Assembly: GCA_029959085.1 (NCBI GenBank)
Contig: JARWIR010000090.1
Location: forward strand, 1,240,001 to 1,304,000
Reading direction: 5' to 3'
DNA length: 64,000 nt
Source: Nemophila menziesii
Lineage: Eukaryota > Streptophyta > Magnoliopsida > Boraginales > Hydrophyllaceae
Positions 11,162 to 21,964 of the stretch are shown here, in pieces (position 1 is the first letter of the stretch; the number at the start of each line of letters is the position of its first letter). A program made the translations under genes and the position numbers. The notes beneath the pieces are model-generated. The model saw only the letters and a list, made by a program, of their open reading frames with translations, had not been told where the DNA came from and ran no database searches.

Positions 11162-14100
11162 ATGGCTACTTTCCTAAGCAATACCCATATTCCGATCCCG
11201 ATTTTTTCGGGAGAAAATTACGACTATTGGGCAATCAAGATGAGGACATACTTCATGTCCCAGAGTTTATGGGATATTGTTGACAAGGGATATACCACTC
11301 CCGAAGATATGTCAACTATATCTGCGGCGAAGAAAGAAAAATTAAATAAGGAGATGGAGAAAGATAATCTTGCGCTTTACAGCATACAAATGGCCATGGC
11401 GGAGTCACTATTCCCAAGAATTAGCAATGCTACTACGGCGAAGCAAGCTTGGGATACGTTAAAAGAGGAGTTTCAAGGAAACGCAAAGGTACTTAATATT
11501 AAACTTCAAACTCTAAGAAGGGAATTAGAAAATATGAAAATGAAAGAATCAGAGACCATAAAAAATTACTACACTAAATTACGAGAAATAGTTAACCAGT
11601 TAAGAGCCTATGGTGATGATATAACTGATAAAAGGGTCGTGGAAAAAATATTAATTACTCTTCCTGCTAAATACGATCCAATAGTAACTACTACTGAAGA
11701 AACTAAAGATATAGCTACTCTGTCAGTAACAGAGTTGGTAGGCTCTTTAGAAGCTTACGAGAAAAGACTAAGTATGCGTGAAAATGAATCCATAGAAAAC
11801 GCATTTCAGTCTAAACTTAATATAAGGTCTCAAAATTCTAAAAATGAGGGGAGAAAATTTGGAGAAAATTCTAAAAATAGAGAAAATGGTGAATCTAATC
11901 AAAGATCAAGAAAATATTCACCATGTCGTATCTGTAAGAAAACTAATCATCTTGAAAAAGATTGTTGGTTTCGTGGAAAACCACAATGCAAGAGTTGTGA
12001 AAAATTTGGCCACTTGGAGAAAGATTGCTGGTCCAAACAAAAGCACCAGACTAACTTCTCTGAAGAAAATAAAAATGATGACAACCTATTCTACGCTTGT
12101 CACGCTGCTTCAGAAGTGAAAGACGACACCTGGTATATTGATAGCGGCTGCAGCAACCACATGACCGGTGATGAAAAAATCTTTCGAGATATAGACAAAT
12201 CGGTCAAATCTCAAGTCAAGCTTGGAAATGGAGATCTAGTGAAGGTCGAAGGCAAAGGTACAATCACAGTTAATACGCAAAAAGGTACACGACTAATCCA
12301 TGATGTACTGTTGGTCCCCAAACTAAATACGAATCTATTAAGTGTGGGTCAAATGATGGAAAGAGGATATAAACTCTTATTTAAAGATGACTCGTGCACG
12401 ATATATGACAATAAAAATAAAAATCAAGAAATAGCTGTAGTAAAAATGCAGCAACAAAGAAATTTTCCGATCCAGTGGAAGTACGTTGAAACGGCCATGA
12501 AAGCTCAAGAAGACCAATCATGGCTATGGCACCGAAGGTTCGGGCACTTCAACTTTTATGGGTTAAAGATTCTTCATCAGAAGAATATGATGAAAAATCT
12601 ACCAGCCATCCAAGTAAATAACGACGTGTGCGAGAGATGCCTAGAAGGAAAACAACACAGAAAATCATTCCCTTCAGGCAAAGCATGGAGAGCCAAACAC
12701 GTGCTAGAGCTGATCCATACGGACGTATGCGGACCAATGAGAACTCCAACATTTGAAAGTTACAGGTACTTTATCTTTTTCATTGATGACTATACTAGAA
12801 TGACTTGGGTATACTTCATGCGAGAAAAATCAGAAGTATTCAGTATCTTCAAGAAATTTAAGAATCTTGTCGAAAAACAAAGTGGTCGACAAATTAAAGT
12901 CATTCGAAGTGATCGAGGAAAGGAGTATACCTCAAAGGAGTTCAATAAATTTTGTGACGATGAAGGAGTCAAACACCAACTAACTGTCGGCTACGCTCCA
13001 GGACAGAATGGCGTGTCAGAAAGGAAGAATAGAATAGTCATGGAGATGGCAAGGACTATGCTAGCAGAGAAAGGAATGCCAAAGGAATTCTGGGCAGAAG
13101 CAGTATACACTGCAGTCTATCTTCTCAACATATGTCCAACAAAGGCCGTTCAAAATAAAACACCAATTGAAGCATGGAGTGGAAGGAAGCCGTCAGCGCA
13201 ACATCTCAGAGTCTTCGGAAGCATCTGCTACGTGCATATCCCGAAAGAAAAACGACATAAACTAGAAGAGAAGACAGAAAAAGGAATATTCCTCGGCTAT
13301 AGCTCAGAATCTAAAGGCTATAGAATCTACAATATCAAAACAAAGAAACTTATTGTCAGCCGTGATGTCGAGTTCGAAGAAAATGCAGCATGGAATTGGG
13401 ATGAAGGAAAGGTGGTAAGACAAAATATTATGGTACCAAGGGTGCGCAACATGGATAATACCGTAGAAGAGGGTCCACAGAATACTCAAGGACCTACATC
13501 ACCAAGAACTCCTAGATCATCTTCATCTTCATCTTCATCCAGTGATGACGATACATCTCCAGAAACACCAGGCAAGACAAGGTCACTAAGAGACATATAT
13601 CAAACATGTAATTTTGTGACTTTGGAGCCCGAAAGCTTTGAAGCAGCATCAAAACAAAAATAATGGGTAAACGCAATGGAGGAAGAGATCAAAATGATCG
13701 AGAAAAACAAAACATGGGAGTTGGTAGATCGACCAACCAACAAAGAAGTCATCGGAGTCAAGTGGGTCTACAAAACAAAACTCAACCCAGATGGCTCAAT
13801 CCAAAAACATAAAGCAAGACTGGTTGCTAAAGGGTACTCACAACTACCAGGTATTGACTACAACGAGACATTTGCTCCAGTTGCACGCTTAGACACTATA
13901 AGGGCACTTATTGCATTAGCTGCTCAAAAGCAATGGAAGATATATCAACTAGATGTGAAGTCAGCCTTCCTCAATGGCTATCTAGAAGAGGTGATATATG
14001 TCGAGCAACCTCAAGGGTTCGTAGAGAAAGGCCAAGAAGATCGAGTTCTAAGACTACAGAAAGCACTATACGGACTCAAACAAGCTCCTCGGGCGTGGTA

Positions 14101-15171
14101 CAGTCGTATAGACAATTACTTCACTGATCGAGGATTCACGCGAAGTCAAAACGAGCCTACTCTCTACATTAAAAACCAAGGTAATGATAATAGACTCATT
14201 GTCTCTCTTTATGTAGATGATCTCATCTATACAGGAAACAATGAGAAAATGATCAAGGAATTCAAAGAAGACATGATGAAAACCTTCGAGATGACGGATA
14301 TCGGGTTAATGCACTATTTTCTCGGTATCGAGGTGATACAAGATAAGAGAGGAATATTCATCTCACAAAAGAAATATACAGAGACTTTACTAAAGAAGTT
14401 CAAGATGCATGGATGCAAGACTGTTGCTACTTCTCTAGTCACTAACGAAAAATTAACCAAAGAAGACGGCTCAACTAAGATAGATCCAGCAATATACAGA
14501 AGTCTCATTGGAAGTTTACTATATCTTACAACTACGAGACCAGACATCATGTACGCTACGAGTCTACTATCAAGGTTCATGCACAGTCCAAGTCAAGTCC
14601 ACTATGGAGCAGGAAAAAGAATATTAAGATACTTACAAGGTACAAAGGACTATGACATATGGTACGAGCCTAGCACAGACTCAAGACTGACTGGCTACAC
14701 AGACAGCGATTGGGCTGGATCAGTTGATGATATGAAGAGTACCTCGGGCTATACATTCTCACTCGGCTCAGGGATATTCTCATGGTCATCAAAAAAACAA
14801 GACTGCGTGGCACAATCTTCAGCAGAAGCGGAGTATGTGGCAGCAGCACTAACAACAAGTCAGGCAATATGGCTTAGAAGAATACTTGAAGACATGGGAG
14901 AACAACAAAAATCACCAACAAAAATCTACTGCGACAACAAGTCGGCAATAGCAATGGAAAGAATCCCGTCCATCATAGCCGGACTAAACACATTGCTATC
15001 AAATATCACTTTCTTCGAGAAGCATCTAATGCAGGACAGATCGAGCTTCAGTACATAAAGACCGAAGAACAACTGGCGGATATTTTTACGAAAGCGCTTT
15101 CACGACCAAAGTTCGAGACACTACGAGAAATGCTCGGAATTACAAAAATGAGCATTAAAGGGGAGTGTTGA
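11162..15171 (+). pseudogene. Copia gag-pol polyprotein, two lesions
   Basis: The ATG at 11162 opens 833 codons. Gag is followed by two CCHC knuckles (CRICKKTNHLEKDC and CKSCEKFGHLEKDC, about residues 254-290), the protease motif WYIDSGCSNH (about 325), the pre-integrase LWHRRFGHFN, and the integrase D-D-E core (HTDVCGPM, SDRGKEY, GVSERKNR). A TAA at 13661-13663 interrupts, and the same frame continues through 13676 into reverse transcriptase (ARLVAKGYSQ, QLDVKSAFLNG, catalytic YVDD near 14214) and RNase H (YTDSDWAG, SAEAEYV). About position 14956 one base is missing after ATGG; the other frame then runs to TGA at 15169-15171, overlapping the first bases of the 3' LTR. Apart from these two lesions the protein looks complete for its family. 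Confidence 0.95.
15154..15165 (+). promoter_or_regulatory. Polypurine tract of the copia element
   Basis: ATTAAAGGGGAG lies immediately before the 3' LTR, where plus-strand priming occurs in this family. It overlaps the last codons of the polyprotein frame. Confidence 0.85.
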
Positions 15172-15549
15172 AGTTAATGCTCTTTTTTTTTCTCAATTAA
15201 TCTAGAATATTCTTATGAAGGAGTATATAGGAATCTCTAGAAATGTCTTAAAGGTACTAGAGATGGTCTATTAAGTGTTAATGCTAGTTTATTCTAGAAA
15301 CTAAAATCCACCGCCACAATGTAGTATAAATAGGACATTTGGTCATTTGTATCATATCACTTGAAGTAGCAAACTAAAGCTCTACTAAAGCATTTGTATT
15401 ATTTACTCAAACTAATAAAATCATTTCATTTCCTATACCATACCACCGTCCATTTCTACTCCTTATTTTCCTATTGAATTCATTTTCTTTCCCTTCTTAA
15501 TATAAAAACCAACCTTTTATTTTTCCATTCCTTAATATAAAAACCAACA
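15166..15549 (+). repeat. Copia 3' LTR
   Basis: 384 bp, TGTTGAAG...ACCAACA. Differences from the 5' LTR: GAAGGAG for GAAGAG, GATGG for GATGA, AAAGCTC for AAACTC, and ACCAACC for AGCAACC. A TATA box lies at 15325-15333. Confidence 0.95.
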
Positions 15550-16167
15550 ATATCATACCTGGTCAAAATCTGTGAGCCAGTAACCAAAACAGCAGAAAAT
15601 ATAGCAAGTATGCAGGACATCTAAATACATCATTGTGAATGTACTTCCATCCATCCTCCTTATCTTCCTCCTCATTTATAGAGAAGTACCTGAAAATAGG
15701 GAATATCAATTCATGCATTCAAAAATTGAGAGATAGATTGCATATGTGTAGCTTAGATGGTTCAGGAAGGTTTAGAAGTGTTTGAATATTAAATATATAT
15801 CTCTAGAGAGCATTTCTTTGGTTGCTTTTCGAGCGTTTGAAGAGGTCGATTCAAAAAAAATTTGGAAAAGACAACCACTGTCATGGCTAAAATCTATTTA
15901 CAGAGCACGCTTTTCTTAGAGTACTATACCTATATAGTTGGGGAAGCGACATGTGCCTATTTTAGCGATTGAAGAGGTCGACAAAAAAAATTGGAGGAAA
16001 CAACGACATTTTTGTTAATTGAATTCTGAAAATACTTTAGGGAAATTTTAAATTGGGATAATGAAAGTAAATAAAAAGTATTAAAAAAATATAAAAGCTA
16101 AAATAATATATAGAATACCACGTTATAGGTGACATTTAAATGGTATATGTTTAGATGGTATATTATT

Positions 16168-17830
16168 GAGGAAAATACAATTTGAGTCCCAATTTTTAGG
16201 AACTTTATATTTTAAATCCTAGTTCAAAAAAAATTCTTTTTTAAGTCCCAAATCCAACTTTCTGGTTTGGATGTTTCCCAATTTACCCCTGTTCGTTATG
16301 GGTACGGACCCATAAAGACGAACTATCATGGAGGCTAATAACGTGATGGGTACGGATCCAAATACATTTTTTTCCTATGCTTTTTTTATATTTTTTACTA
16401 AGTCCAAAGATACGGGCTGGGGCTGTACCCAACACGTTATTTTTGCGTTCTAATTAATCTGCTTATGTTTTTTTAATGACTTTATATGGGACAGGGCCTA
16501 TGAAAAACAAAAAACCCTTTACATGGATATGGGCTGTACCCATATAGAACAAACACAACATAGAAAAACTCAATAAACATTTTATACCTATACCGGGCTG
16601 GCCCCATTACCAAATTATTACACACATAGGATGTACCCATGTTGAACAAAGAAAATTTAAATCTAAAACAACACTTTAAACCAAAATGGGCCAGCCCCAT
16701 TACCTACTACAACTATATGGGACTGGACCCAATACAACAAAACATAATACAACAAAAACTTAAGCCCAAATGGGGCTGGACCAACTAACAAATTTGAGCC
16801 CAATGGGGCTGGACCCAAAAACCTGCGAACGGTGGGGTGGGTTCTGTTCGCAGCAGTGGTGGTGGGTTGTTTGTTCGCAGAAGTGGTGGTGGGTTGTTTC
16901 TGTTCGCAGCAGTGGTGATGGGGTGCAGCATTGGTTCGCCGGGGGTGGGGTGGTAGTGGTTCGGTGATGAAGATGGAGGGGGGGTTGGGGTTGCTGTGAG
17001 TGTTTCCATGGTGGGTGGAGGTGATGGTGTTGGTGTTGCTCGGTGATGTGGGCGGTGGATCGGGATGAAGGGGGTGGGGTGATGCTGCTCGATGGTGATG
17101 GTGAGCAGTGGTCTGGTAGTGGAGGGTTTTTCTGGTAGCAGAGGTGGGTGGGGATGGTGATCAGAGAGGTGGTGTCCATCAGGTTTTTCTGGTCACAGCG
17201 AGCAGCAGGTGTGGTGGTGGATCTCTCACAGCCTGAACCTGGGTCTGGACCTCCACGGCAGCAGCAGCGGCGCTGGGTCTCGACGGCAGCAGCAGCACCG
17301 GCCCTGGAACTCGACGGCAGCAGCAGCATCAGTGATGAAGATGGCGGGGTCGCTCCAGATCTGAGATGGAGCTCTGTGATGAAGCTCAGATCGAGGGGGG
17401 TGGGTGTATTTCTTAGATGCAGAGTTTTAGTGGCTTTAATGGGGTGGAGGTGGAGGTGGGTGGGAAGGTGATGGTGGTTACGGTGGTGGTGATGCAGTGG
17501 TGGTGAGTGGTGGTGAAACAGAGAGAGGGTGGTGAACGATGGTGGTGGTGGTGATGGAGCTTCATGGAGGGGGGTTGGGGTGGGCGGTGGGGGGCGGTGG
17601 TAGGGATAGGTTAGAGAGAGAATATAGCTGATGGAATGAGAGAGATGGGTGGGGGGATCCGGTTGTATAATGGGTTTGGGGGTGGGATTTTTGGTTTTCA
17701 CTGGATGGACAGAGGGTGGGGGGGTATAGTTGTACATTAACCCCTATTAGTTGGACTAGTTTTCAGGGAATTGGGGTGGGATTTAGAAAAGAAAGTAGGA
17801 ATAGGATGGAACTTATAAAGTAAAAACCCC
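16168..17830. mobile_element. MULE-like non-autonomous element with GC-rich core
   Basis: Flanked by a perfect 9-bp duplication TATATTATT (16159-16167 and 17831-17839), the length typical of Mutator-like elements. Copies A (about 5855) and C (about 22740) show the uninterrupted site. The terminal inverted repeats are weak (GAGGAAAATACAATTTGAGTC against GGGGTTTTTACTTTATAAGT; 14 of the first 24 bases match), with plain similarity further in (AGGAACTTTATA / GGAACTTATAAA). The inner part from about 16800 to 17720 is strikingly G-rich on the plus strand (runs of GGTGGTGGTG), unlike its AT-rich surroundings. No transposase. The core could be captured gene sequence (Pack-MULE) or simple-sequence expansion. 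Confidence 0.7.
16300..16815. repeat. Degenerate subterminal repeats inside the MULE-like element
   Basis: Near-palindromic words recur every 50-70 bases: GGGCTGTACCC near 16421 and 16530, GGGCTGGCCCC near 16595, GGGCCAGCCCC near 16687, GGGACTGGACCC near 16719, and GGGGCTGGACC near 16771 and 16807. AT-rich spacers separate them (AACAAAACATAATACAAC-like). Such arrays often flank cores of non-autonomous DNA transposons; here they lie only on the left side. Confidence 0.6.
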
Positions 17831-18439
17831 TATATTATTACTCTTGTATTATAGATATGGAATCATATATTATTAATAATATAATATAATATTAGCATTG
17901 TATAACTTTTTTGTAAGTTGTCGTTTTGGGACATATATAGTTTTTTATTTAAGTAATGAGTTGTCATGAGTTTAGTATTGCCTTAACATTTTAAAAGTAG
18001 AAATAATTCAATGATAAAAAAATATCTAAGTTGTGATATTTGAACTTTTATAGATATCAAACTTTTTAAATTTAAACTTAATGCTTCAATTAGTTCAAAT
18101 TATTAAATATATTTTCATTTTTAACTAAACGAACCATATTCACAATGTTTGTAACTTTTTCTTATTTTTTTATACAAATTATTCAGATATAAGGTCCTAT
18201 TTAAAGTTCTGTCCAAAGCCTTCAAATCATAGGATGACCCGTAGGCGAACCCATCTTGTACTCTCGCTAAAGTACAACACCTCACAGAATTTCCCTCGCA
18301 TATCATTTCCTTGCATGGCTTCAGATTCCAATGATGATAGTGAGCAGTTGCGGCACTACAACCACCAAATTGTATGGTGGATCGGCCGCAACAACAAGAC
18401 CAACAACTAGGAGGACAAGCCTGAGACCGAAGATTGTAT

Positions 18440-19448
18440 TTGGGCATTTCTTTCACATCTTTAGTTCTCTCACTATATCCAATAAAAATACACTTTTCAG
18501 ATTTATTATCAACTTTGGTTCTCAAAGAATTAAGAATATATGAATATGCAAGACAACCAAATGTTTTAAAATGGCTAATATTTGGCTTCATACCATACCA
18601 CGCTTCATTTGGAGTAGAATATTTTAAGCTCTTTGTAGGTGATCGATTGATCAAGTAAACGGAACAAAAAAATCGCTTCAGACCAAAAATCTGAAGGCAC
18701 ATCTTGTTTTTTTAACATACATTTGACCATATTTATGATCGTTTGGTTTTTTCTCTCTGCAATTCTATTTTGTTGAGGTGAATATCGTGCTGTCAATTCA
18801 TGTCGAATTTCATTTTGTTAACATAGTTCTACGAATAAAAAGGACAAATACTCACTACCACGATCAATTCTCAAGTTCTTTATTTTATAGCCAGAAAAGT
18901 TTTCAACTTGAGATTAAATTCTTTGAAACCTGTAAAGGCATCTGATTTTTGCTTGACAAAGTAAACCCAAAATTTTCTTGTAAAATCATCATTGAATAAT
19001 AAGAAATATTGACTCCTCCCTAAGTAAGGAACTTAGATCGGTCCACAAAGATCATTGTGAATGAGTTCCAATGGTGATTTGATTTCCAATTTGACGTTGA
19101 TGGAAATGGCTAACGGTGTTGCTTTCCCAGATGACACTCTTCACAAATTTCGTGGATGACGTCAATATTTGGCAATCCTTGAACAATTGTTTTATTTGAT
19201 AGATCCTTCAAACTTTGAAAATTTAGGTGTCCAAATCTGTCATGCCACAACTTAGAGATATCTTCATTAACTGTTAGATAGCAAGAAACATCCAAAGTGT
19301 CAAGTTTGAACAAAAATAAGTTATTTGAACTCAAACTAATATTTGCTACCAATTTATCTCCTTTTTTCATGGTGTAAATGTTGTCGATGAAGCGAATATC
19401 AAACCCTTTTTTCAACAAGTGACCAAAACTTAGAAGATTACTTTTCAA
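18440..19448 (-). pseudogene. Copia pre-integrase and integrase remnant
   Basis: 19448-19110 reads NLLSFGHLLKKGFDIRF, LWHDRFGHLNFQSLKDL and CEECHLGKQHR (GAG-pre-integrase, with its zinc-type Cys pair). The integrase core follows in shifted frames. It gives YSPQQNRIAERKNQTI at 18790-18740 (the catalytic Glu region) and then TPNEAWYGMKPNISHFKTFG and KCIFIGYSE down to about 18470. The frame then runs into unrelated host sequence. At least two frameshifts separate the parts. Confidence 0.85.
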
Positions 19449-19611
19449 ACCACGTACATAAAATACCTCAGATATTTTTTCTGTTTTCCAGTTTTTATTT
19501 TGAAGACAATATCTCCAACACCTTTGATTTTATACAATTTCGCATCTCCAATTGTACTTGATCAAGAATATTTATGACAAGATTTGAAAATAAAATTTTG
19601 TTACCTGTATG

Positions 19612-20073
19612 GTATGCTGTAGATCTCGGTTTTGAGGCCTAGGGGGTCGACCCGGGCCTAGTGCCTAGGCGGGATTACACGGGGCCTAGGCGGAATTATA
19701 CGGTTCTGAATCCCGCTGTGTAATTTTATATATTGAGTAATATATATGTAGTATTTATAACAATTTTAACTATTTAAGTCATAAAATTCATCTAACAACA
19801 CTATAGTATATATAAAAATACTAAAAATTAAGTTTATAATATCAATTAAAAAATTCTCAAGAATAAGAAAAATAACAAGAATGCCTATGCGGGCATGTTT
19901 TGCCATTAATCGCCGCCTAGGCGGCTATTTTTTGCCATTATTCGGAGCCTAGGGCTAGGAGCCTATTCCACGGCGACTAAGGCGCTAGGAAAAAACGCCT
20001 AGAGTTTTAACTAGGCGTAAGCGCCTGAGGGGGGAGTTGACGCCTACGCGGCGCCTAGGCGGGGAGATCTACA
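19612..20073. mobile_element. CCTAGGCG-rich foldback-type insertion
   Basis: About 460 bp interrupting the copia remnant. The ends are inverted: TGTAGATCTC at 19618 and GAGATCTACA at 20063-20072. ACCTGTATG occurs on both sides (19603-19611 and 20079-20087), a likely 9-bp or longer target duplication. Inside, GCCTAGG and CGCCTAGGCG palindromes recur many times at both ends, giving GC-rich arms around an AT-rich middle (19730-19890). No coding capacity. I cannot assign the superfamily. Confidence 0.65.
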
Positions 20074-20189
20074 TTATAACCTGTATGCCTGCTATCACCA
20101 CTATCCGAAAACCAAACATATTCAAAACTTCCATCAGAAGCAATTTATAAAGTCTCTGATTTCCACCTTTTTCTTCATGCACATAGCCA

Positions 20190-21115
20190 ACTTCTTGTCT
20201 TTTTTTGGATACTTTTCCCAACAATCGCTAATTTTGTGCCCTGGTTTATGACAATGGTAACATTCAATATAAGGTTTTGTACCCTTATACGTGCCTCTTC
20301 CTCATCCTAGTCCTCGACCTCGATCATAGTTGTTTTAGAATGATCTCTCCTCTTCTTTTGACTCATTATTATTTGTAACTTGACCTCGGTTATTGTAGGA
20401 ACTTCTTCTGCCTCTTGTTTGTCCGCGTCCTCTTCCTCGTCCACGATAAGAACCACGACCTCCCATGAATGAGGCTTGAGATTTTAGTGCTTGATCAGAA
20501 GAAGAAATATGCGGACTTCTTCGAAGGATTCTAGCTTCATATGCTTCCAATCTTCCTTGTAAGCTATCCAACTCCATTAAGGAAAGATATTGTGACTCTT
20601 CAATAGCCACAACAATACAATCGAATTTTGTCGGTAGACTTCGCATTATTTTTTCAACAACTCTTTGAGTGTCCATGACTTTTCCATTTGTAGCCATTTG
20701 ATTTATAAGATAAGTTACTCTTGTAAAATACTTAGCAATCTTTTCATCTTTTTTCATCTCTAATTTTTCGAACTCAACTCGTAGAGATTGCAAGCGTCCC
20801 TTTTTACTTGGTCTTTTCCAGCATAAGTTGTTTAAAGAATCTCTCATGCTTCCATGAAATTGTCTGCCTTGGTTAGTCTTTCATAGATTGGAACTTCTAT
20901 TGCTTGATATATTTGGAAAAGAGCTTTTCAATCTTTTTGTTTTTCGCTTTTAATTGTGCATCATTGTATTCAACCCCATATTCGGGTAAATCTACGCCAT
21001 CTTCAACCACACTCCAAAGGTCTTGAGATTCAAGACATAACTTCATTAGATTACTCCAATATTCGAATTTTTCTCCATTGAAACGAAGAACAAGAGAAGC
21101 AAGATCGTGGGACAT
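20190..21115 (-). pseudogene. Copia gag remnant with zinc knuckle
   Basis: The start at 21115 reads MSHDLASLVLRFNGEKFEYW and LWSVVEDG. A shifted frame from 20847 gives EFEKLEMKKDEKIAKYFTRV, VVEKIMRSLPTKFD and an Arg-Gly-rich tail (GRGSYRGRGRGRG). After a stop at 20335 the CCHC knuckle CYHCHKPGHKISDC is readable near 20260. Gag packages the RNA of the element. The breaks between the pieces show it is dead. Confidence 0.85.
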
Positions 21116-21124
21116 TTTTAACTT

Positions 21125-21137
21125 GGCTATGATACCA
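21125..21137 (-). promoter_or_regulatory. Primer-binding site of the decayed copia
   Basis: On the minus strand TGGTATCATAGCC, one base off the usual TGGTATCAGAGCC, three bases inside the LTR end (...CCTACA). It fixes the orientation and the LTR border at 21141. Confidence 0.88.
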
Positions 21138-21140
21138 ATT

Positions 21141-21953
21141 TGTAGGATCTAATATTGTTATAGATAGGTAGAGATTTGTGGAAGAATAAGTGTGAACAAA
21201 AACACACACTATTAGAGTTTTAGCCTTTGGCTTTTTCTTTTTGTTTTTCTCTATTTTCTTAACTTTTTGCTTGGTTACAAATGTCAAGATTACATGACTA
21301 TTTATAGAAGAAATACTAACATGTATCTAGCCTAATACATGAACTAGAATTTAAAGAGATAACATTAAACTAGTCAATACATGAATCAAAGATGAAAGGT
21401 CATGCATGCATCTATTCAATAAATTCATGCATGCAGGGGCGGAGCCAAGATCTTTTAGTAGGGGGGCAAGGGGGTTCGGGGGCAACGCCCCAAAAAAAAT
21501 TGGACTTATTTGCACTATAATGTCTTATATTATTAAAAAATTATAAAATAAAGCTTTATATTATATAAAACTGCATTATAAGTTCTAATATAATTTTTTT
21601 AATTGATTATTTTTCATTTAATACAAAATAGCATATAATTTATTAAAAAAGAATGTAATTATAAGTCTAATAAAATAAAATTTAAAAAGTTGGAAGATTA
21701 AATAAAAATTCTGAAAATTTAAGGGGTCCAAATGAATGATTTAAAAATTTAGGGGTTCCAAATAGATTTTTTTTTTTAAATTAAGGACAAAATATCACAT
21801 AACTAATTTTTTTTATATAAAGATTTTTTTTTTTTTATTTGACCCGGGGGGAGGGGGGGTGGAGGGCAATGGCCCCCTTACTCTTCACGTGGCTCCGCTA
21901 CTGCATGCATAAAAACAAGTCTAGAAAGTGATGGTCAAGATTCTAATTTATTC
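21141..21953 (-). repeat. 5' LTR of the decayed copia, with nested MITE
   Basis: Minus strand: the right border is near the TTGGAATAAATTAG word at about 21953, and the inner end is CCTACA at 21141. It contains a TATA-like CTATAAATAG near 21300. The MITE at 21434-21903 splits it, so the original LTR was about 340 bp. No second LTR is present in the window. Confidence 0.7.
21434..21903. mobile_element. hAT-type MITE (CAGGGGCGGAGCCA ends)
   Basis: 470 bp with inverted ends CAGGGGCGGAGCCA and, on the other strand, CAGTAGCGGAGCCA (12 of 14 match). It is flanked by 8-bp repeats CATGCATG and CATGCATA (7 of 8). CAGGG starts and 8-bp duplications are hAT features. AT-rich, non-coding, inserted in the LTR of the decayed copia. 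Confidence 0.82.
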
Positions 21954-21964
21954 CAACGAAACAG

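Larger units (their letters stand above)
10700..15549 (+). mobile_element. Near-complete Ty1-copia LTR retrotransposon
   Basis: 4850 bp with two LTRs (382 and 384 bp), a 5-bp target duplication ATATC, an initiator-Met primer site, a purine tract, and one long gag-pol reading frame in copia order (gag, protease, integrase, reverse transcriptase, RNase H). The LTRs differ by two substitutions and two one-base indels as read by eye, so insertion is recent. It sits in an intron of the TM9SF pseudogene, in the opposite orientation to that gene. Confidence 0.97.
9953..15689 (-). pseudogene. TM9SF (nonaspanin) pseudogene, split by a copia insertion
   Basis: Blocks of a transmembrane-9-superfamily protein (Golgi/endosome multispanning membrane family), minus strand. 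Exon 15689-15559 gives EEEDKEDGWKYIHNDVFR and, one frame over, FSAVLVTGSQILT, then a GTATGA donor. Beyond the inserted element, 10660-10470 gives the diagnostic YNRGALF and SVVAGYSSASFYEKYAEAG. Then 10408-10250 gives GATASIPLQSILIII. Family members normally have about 590-660 residues; the N-terminal lumenal domain and the last helices are not seen here. Lesions: a frameshift within the first exon, a stop (TAG) before the NRGALF block, and TGA where Trp usually follows YAEAG. The copia element lies in the intron just past the donor. Confidence 0.8.
15650..18260. repeat. Dispersed host segment, copy B (interrupted)
   Basis: Host sequence homologous to copies A and C: GAGCACGCTTTTCTTAGAG near 15903, TATATAGTTGGGGAAGCGA near 15932, and AAGGTCCTATTTAAAGTTCTG and GACCCGTAGGCGAACCCA near 18190-18255. 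The MULE-like element (16168-17830) splits it. From 18305 a short forward frame (MASDSNDDSEQLRHYN..., stop near 18408) abuts the minus-strand copia remnant; I do not recognise it. Confidence 0.75.
18440..21953 (-). mobile_element. Decayed copia element (5' LTR, gag, part of pol)
   Basis: Minus-strand order from the right: LTR (about 21953-21141), primer site, gag, zinc knuckle, pre-integrase, and integrase up to about 18440. There it stops, so RT, RNase H and the 3' LTR are missing. Frames are broken by stops and shifts. It was later hit by a 470-bp hAT-type MITE in the LTR and a CCTAGGCG-rich element near the protease. It differs in sequence from the young copia at 10700. Confidence 0.88.

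Noticed and set aside
16760..17737. 325-codon minus-strand open frame rich in Pro, His and Thr
   Set aside because: It follows the G-rich simple sequence of the MULE-like core; both strands give long low-complexity frames there and no domain is recognisable.
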